From Dendrocalamus latiflorus (taxonomy: Eukaryota > Streptophyta > Magnoliopsida > Poales > Poaceae), in assembly GCA_017311315.1 (NCBI GenBank), contig CM029631.1:5638514-5702513 (forward strand): a stretch of 64,000 nucleotides of DNA, given 5' to 3'. The notes below the pieces were generated by a model. The model had not been told where the DNA came from, made no database searches, and saw only the letters and a list, made by a program, of their open reading frames with translations. The translations under genes were made by a program, and so were the position numbers. Positions 59,301 through 64,000 of this stretch are shown here, piece by piece; the stretch's first letter is position 1, and each line of letters starts with the position of its first letter.

Positions 59301-62300
59301 ATGGAGCAGAATACTGGGCAACTAAAAAACATATGCGGAAGATGAGTGCAGTGGAGATGAGTATGATGCGGTGGGTTTGTGGTCACATAAGGCGAGATTG
59401 AAGTCGCAATGATGATGTATGTGATAGGGTGGGGTAGCACCAATTGAAGAGAAGCTTTCCAACATTGCTTGAGATGGTTTAGATATCTACAATGGAGACC
59501 TTCTGAGGTACTAATACGTAGTGGAATTTTAAGACGTACCGAAAATATAAGAAGAGATCGACCAAAACTAACGTGAGAGGAAGCAATTAAAAGATATTTG
59601 AGGGATTGGAATGTATCCAAAGAGTTGACTTTGGATAAGAGCACATGAAAGTTGGCAATTCACGTACTAAAACCATGCCATAAGAAGAAGATTTATGGGC
59701 GATGTTTTAGGCTCTCGGTTTAAATAGCAGGATGTAGGGCTTAGGGTTTTAGCTTTGTAGGTTTTATTACATGGCTTTCGTTTCTTTGACTTTGAGGAGA
59801 TTTCTTTCCTATTTTACCCTAATTTGTTTAGGACAAATTGCTTTGTTGTTATTGTTGTGCATGTCATGCAAATTTCTGATTGCTTAAATATTGTCTTGGC
59901 TCCCAGCTATTTTTTTCTATTGTGCTTGTGACATTTGACAGCTATTTGAGTGATCAACATGTAAGTTGCCTCTTTAAGAATCATCTGCCTTCCCTCATTG
60001 TTTGACCAGCGTTATTCACATTATGGCCGGATTCTTTTGGGTTTAAAGCTGGCTTATGTTTATACTGTCTATAGTAACTAACTTTTAAACGGTGCGTTTT
60101 TTAAGGCGGGGTTAATAGGAAAATCATAGTAAAAAGTGTACTGAGTTCAGCTGTACCGGCCAAAATCGCATGCGACTTTTTTTCTGCGTATTATCTCTCG
60201 TAAACAGTCAGAATTCAAATATTTAAGCTATCAGTAAATAAAATGACAATATTTAAGCTATCAGTAAATAAAATGACAATATTTAAGCTATCAGAATTCA
60301 AATTTTTTACTTGAAAACGCAACTAAATAAAATGACTCCACTAAAGTAAAGTGTGTTGCGTTGCAACTTTTCCTTTGGCTGCTGCTTTTCACTTACCGCT
60401 ACATATTTGAAATGTATTAATGTAGTTTATGTTATGTGCTGCTGTAGATCAATAATTTGTTTGTAGTCTCTCTTTTTCCATTTGTGTTATCACTGACATC
60501 AGAGCTTGAATCTTATTTATATATTCAACCATAGGCCTGCTTATTCTCTTTTCATTCACTCTGTCTTTTATTATCTTACATTGTGATGCACCTCTACTCT
60601 CTGCGCAGGAGGCATTCTCTCTTCTTCCTAAGATTTCTAGCAAGGAAACACATCCAAAGATAGCACAAGTTCTTCTGGAACGTCACAAACCTGATGTGGC
60701 ACTAGTTGTGCTCAAGTGCACAGGACGTGATAGCGTCTCTGCTACTGCAAACATTGTCAAAGGTGGCATGTCATCTCTCAGTGAGGCAGTGACTGCAGTC
60801 TGGGTAAGAATTGAATACGGCCATTTAACAGAACCATTTATGTACCATAGGAGCTACTGCTCTAGGGTAAAAGAGCAAAGATTAGCAGATATGGCACATG
60901 CTGAAGATGCTCACAGAAGCTCTTGGATGTATCATGTTGAGGTGATGATGACTGAGTTTTGTAATATCTGCATTGAGAGGAACATTGTTGATAAAATGAT
61001 TGATCTTCCTTGGGATTCTGAGGAAGAGAAACATCTTCACAAGTCTCTCTTTGATTGTGCTCGTGAAATGCCCACGGAGCCATGCGGTAGTCTGCTTGTC
61101 GTTTTCTACCTCCAGGTAAATGTTCTGTATTCCTGAGTTTTTCGCATTATTTGAGTATATGAGGTTCTCAGGGGCATGCTTAATCAGAACTCTTTAACTC
61201 TACAATATCTTGGTGTCACACAATTGTCGTTTGATTCATTTCTCATCTATTTACTTGCTACTTAATATTTCAATTGCCATGCACATTTTCAGACCTCAAA
61301 GGTATAAGTATAACAGTTACAATCCAAAGTGGTAAAGCCTAGCTACGGCAGCATTTTTCCATGCATGCAGAAGAAGTTCCTCTATATTATTAATGTACAG
61401 ATGTTTGCAAGTTTGTACATGTAGAAATAGTATGCATATCTAAATAATAGACTGAGTAAAAGATTAATCAGTGCGTTTTATGGTGCTGTTAAAAGAAGTG
61501 ATAAAAAGGAAGTTCGCCCCCAATGTGTGTTGGTCTGTAGAAGACTTTTCTTACCACATACGGGTGTTGTTATCATGCTTCATGGTGGATATCTTCACAT
61601 TTAGTACGTAAATTTTAAAACAATATCCATTTTGTTAAATCTTAAACAAAATGTTCAATTATAATTTTGATGTCTTGGTCTCTATAGATGGCCTTCCCTT
61701 TGGATTTTTTTTTTGTGTTGCATGTGGTCCAACCGTTATTCGTCAAATTTACTCAATTCTTCTAATTGCTGTAGTCTAATGGAATCTGGATTAATAGATG
61801 ATTAGAAGGTGCCTTTGTCAGTTCAATTTAAATTATTGCCATGAGCTACTGATGTTTGCATAAGATTCCAACTTTTCATCATAAGGAAACATGCTGTAAG
61901 CTAATTAGCTGAGGAATTTCTTTTTTTCTGCCTGTTCTGTTAGCGTTATCGGTACTTGGAAGCATATGAGGTTGATCGTAGTCTTCAGAGCTTTGAGCAA
62001 CACACAATGGAAACTGCTAGTGAAGAGGTTGCATCCAAAATCAGATCAATTGCTCAGTGGAGGGAAAGTTTGGTTGTAAGTACTTCCATACTTTTGTTTT
62101 CTTTCAATATGTATGCCTATTTCTTATTATGCTTTATTTTGTCAGTAAAGGATTTGCGATTTGTTCTCTTCATAATATATTCAGCGGTAGTTGAGAGTTG
62201 ATGTTAGGAGGAACATCATATAATTCTAATATAACTTTTGAGCTTTGGGTGTGAAAGAAGTAATAGTTACTAGTTGCACGATTTTGCTACCCAAGTCTTA

Positions 62301-63452
62301 AAAATTATTTTTTATTGTGAGCATAAAAATGTGGATGCTTTTACTAAGACTTAACACTATTTGTTATCGCTACCAAATACAAGCCCAGTGAACTAATGGT
62401 TTTGCTAGTATACAACCAGTCCCTTTAATTACTTACTGGCTCCTCCCCAGAACCCTGATAAGCTGACTAGCTAATCCTATCAGTGGAAAGAGCATAAGCT
62501 GACTAGCTAATCCTCTTAGTGGAAAGAGATGATTAAGCATGTTGGTACAGAACGGGTGTAAACTTATTTGGGAACACTCAGCATTCTCTTCGTGAGGTTT
62601 TTAAGCTTATGCCAACTATAAGTTTAAGCCATAAGCTCCCTGTCAAGATTAATCTTTCCTACCAAGTAATGCTCAAGTTATTAGTTACGTTCATGCTCTG
62701 GGAAGGTGTGCCCAGCTGCCTGTTCTCCATGATATATGTTGACAGATGGGGCTTTGACTTTGCTTTCAACTTTTTCTTTGCATTTCCAGTTCCAGCCTTT
62801 CCTTTTGAGAAGTCAAACTGCCATGCCTTGTTTATTAGATGTAGTTAGGAGCTGCTGGAGCTCTCCATAATTCTATCTGGTCATTGCATGGACCTCCAAA
62901 CATGATATACTGCAACTAATAAACTATATACTTTCATTTTGGACCAATAGAAGAAGCCTGTTTTCTTCTACACATTATGTGCTCTACTGCATGATTCTTT
63001 TGAGATATATATGCAACACTTAAATATTGTTGTATATGTCTTTACAGGCTAAATGCCTTGAGATGCTTCCTGAGGTCCAGAGGGAGGAGGTGAGAGCCAT
63101 CAGCAGTGGGGACCAAAGCCAATTTGCTATCCGAACTATGCAAATGTCATCTCCAGTTAATCATTTGGTAAAATCACCAAATCCCGCCGCTGGATTGAGT
63201 CCGTCCTTCACCCCTGTTCTTCAGAAGAAGTCAAGCCCTCTCCACTCAAGAAATATCAATGCATCCACTTATTCTGGTGGCTTTATCAGTTGTGCCCGTT
63301 CAGAGTTTGGCAGAAAGGTTCCATCTATTCTCCAGTGCAGACCGGTTCCCCAGGAGACACCTTTGTCCAATAGGAGATCGACGGCAGGCGGTATATTCTC
63401 CTCTGTGGGCCAAACTGGTGAGAATCCATATTTGAAGGGGACTAAAGTGTAA
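50243..63452 (+). CDS. HOS1: HOS1 RING E3 ligase, chimeric 5' exon, 3' truncated (9 exons seen)
   Basis: HOS1 ubiquitinates ICE1 and CONSTANS in Arabidopsis and sits at the nuclear pore, with roles in cold response, flowering and mRNA export. Exons: 50243-50293, 51083-51473, 51589-51723, 51872-52047, 52468-52875, 52967-53125, 60609-61115, 61944-62075, 63048-63452; phases agree and give 787 aa. Exon 1 (MDVGAAANQRASETLAQ) is the copied cyclin H exon 2 and joins in frame to NALEQLASIDLIELCKEA. The RING-like motif is CGHASLCAECSQRCDVCPIC (about 60-79). The ELYS-like region includes CLDENAVSSDPLLAFLLDEV, FLYYLFDRHWTRPDSEWRYL and SSKETHPKIAQVLLERHKPD. Intron 6 (7483 bp) is almost all retroelements. 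The frame ends ENPYLKGTKV then TAA, exactly where an LTR-like sequence begins (63449); plant HOS1 is normally well over 900 aa, so the C-terminus is cut or continues beyond the insertion. Confidence 0.92.
54280..55789 (-). mobile_element. Second solo LTR nested in the chromovirus LTR
   Basis: In minus sense it starts TGAAAGCATCTAGGCCCCTA and ends CCTTGATCCTACA over 1510 bp, with a TATAAATA box (minus) near 54972-54980. TG...CA termini and AT-rich U3-like sequence fit an LTR of a common grass family. No matching 5-bp target duplication was found (CCCAG against CCTGC), so the exact termini or its history are uncertain. The frames at 55134-55463 are not conserved coding sequence. Confidence 0.6.
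57840..57990. repeat. Minisatellite inside the chromovirus LTR
   Basis: About five copies of a 25-31 bp unit built on TTGATTTACAGTTCACAGT and CATGGA, with small length and base changes. It lies in the 3' part of the LTR, a usual place for short tandem arrays. Confidence 0.85.
58220..58785 (-). mobile_element. 5'-truncated LINE fragment
   Basis: A minus-strand LINE 3' end: zf-RVT domain MKRGLPHPVTCPLCDQADET and IQHVLISCVFSRQVW, then VAWELWKHRNACVFEGARPR, followed by a CA-rich 3' UTR and a short A tract (plus-strand T run at 58220). A 9-bp target duplication TTTCATATT flanks it (58211-58219, 58786-58794). Length 566 bp. Inserted in the chromovirus LTR, it is among the youngest layers of the nest. 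Confidence 0.88.
60216..60298. repeat. 30-bp tandem repeat, 2.7 copies
   Basis: Unit AATATTTAAGCTATCAGTAA followed by ATAAAATGAC, repeated with almost no change. In HOS1 intron 6 right of the decayed LINE. Confidence 0.9.
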
Positions 63453-64000
63453 TGACCTGAATTTTTCAAAAATTTGAAGTTTAATTGAATTTTCAAATTT
63501 CATTGCAAATTCCAATTCCTAAGCCTAATCTCCAGATTTATCATCCTAATCTCGCACTAATCTTAAAGCAAATTTCCTCCATCCATCCAATTTGCGCGGT
63601 TACTGTGCATGACTGAAAAAAATCACCCCGCCGCCTACACCCGCTCGCCACCGCGCCTTCTTCCAGCTCCTTCCCGCGCCATCACACACCGCCAGCTTGC
63701 TGCCGCCTCCCACGTCGCCTCCCCTGCCCTTGCCAAACCATTGATGGCTGCCCGGCCAGCTGCGCCTGCCCTCTCCCCATGCTTCTACCCTGCCGCTGCC
63801 CCGCCCCAGCGCCAACCGATCTCCACCACCTTTAGAGCTCAACTCTCACTTCCATAAGCTCCCTGTTATTCCCGTGCACCTCCTGGACTCGCTAATTTCA
63901 AGCCAAGACCATCGCTTCGCCGCCGATCGCGTCCCCTGGTCCCGGTAAACCCTAAATGCAATCTCTCAATTTTGTCCATTATTTTTCGATTCCAAGCTCC
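63449..64000 (+). mobile_element. Probable start of an LTR retrotransposon interrupting HOS1
   Basis: At TGTAATGACCTGAATTTTTC the sequence changes from HOS1 coding (ENPYLKGTK) to AT-rich then GC-rich non-coding DNA. TG-AAT(G)ACC starts are common for Gypsy LTRs in grasses, and the AAATTTGAAGTTTAATTGAA then GC-rich pattern fits an LTR. The right end, any duplication and the internal region lie outside the window, so the call rests on the terminus motif and on the broken homology. Confidence 0.5.

Larger units (their letters stand above)
53190..59660 (+). pseudogene. Decayed LINE reverse transcriptase in HOS1 intron 6
   Basis: The plus-strand relic of a grass non-LTR RT, in two parts split by a retroelement nest (54252-58890). 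Left part: ARFRESETRDFNQVKCIKD (53382), DRWRDYFDKLFNGDNED, RRIQLAEVKEALKRMKADKA (to about 53680), then frameshifted pieces such as FGFMPDRLTMEV and HMVFINLKKAYDK near 53920-54040. Right part: LFFADDVVLVDES (about 58930), GLRLSRTKTECMMCNFSG, then ILAMLYGAEYWATKK and MMRWVCGHIRRD (about 59280-59400) and a GRPKLTW-like block near 59560. There are multiple stops and frameshifts. It is in the same orientation as HOS1. Confidence 0.88.

Noticed and set aside
63411..63425. Possible exon 9 donor at CTG/GTGAGA in HOS1
   Set aside because: Not used in the model because the frame beyond it (ENPYLKGTK) still looks like HOS1; kept as an alternative in the truncation finding.
1..64000. tRNA, rRNA, CRISPR or bacterial-type operons
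   Set aside because: None seen; all supported genes are intron-containing plant genes and all repeats fit plant transposable elements.

Overview
The window is nuclear DNA of a grass (Poaceae). It is AT-rich, with GT-AG introns, GC-rich first exons, MULE and Stowaway MITEs, chromovirus-type and Copia LTR elements, and plant LINEs. Four conserved plant genes could be rebuilt exon by exon with consistent reading phase: mitochondrial serine hydroxymethyltransferase (minus, 9927 to 3230), the GARP/EARP tethering subunit VPS51 (minus, 31807 to 20793), cyclin H (minus, 42204 to 37736) and the RING E3 ligase/nucleoporin HOS1 (plus, 50243 to 63452). From memory, rice chromosome 3 carries the same neighbours, so this is probably a syntenic block in another grass. 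That comparison was not computed.

Layout: 1-2718 is LTR-like sequence with hairpin-forming tandem repeats. The SHMT gene follows; its large fifth intron holds a Pack-MULE-like element that itself carries a solo LTR. Next are a MULE-type MITE (10653-11013) and a very young, intact Copia retrotransposon (11737-17085, TSD TAACG, LTRs differing at 1 of 130 positions). Exon-like pieces of unidentified genes lie at 17145-19359. VPS51 fills 20.8-31.8 kb, with small TEs in its introns and a MITE directly upstream of its start codon. A decayed autonomous MULE occupies 32318-36191. Cyclin H covers 37.7-42.2 kb. A nearly full-length LINE (42425-49592), itself carrying a small Pack-MULE with a captured LRR-kinase fragment, splits the cyclin H promoter. 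HOS1 runs to the right edge; its sixth intron is a four-layer nest of retroelements, and its last visible exon is cut by the start of another LTR.

The most notable structure joins cyclin H and HOS1. About 600 bp of the cyclin H promoter, exon 1 region, intron 1, exon 2 and the start of intron 2 is present twice as inverted arms (41939-42424 plus 49607-49725, against 49843-50352), with a spacer of about 117 bp. HOS1 is therefore transcribed from a copied cyclin H promoter, and its predicted first coding exon is the copied cyclin H exon 2, joined in frame to HOS1 exon 2. Before the LINE landed, this was a palindromic, head-to-head promoter for two genes: a CDK-activating kinase cyclin and a nuclear-pore E3 ligase.
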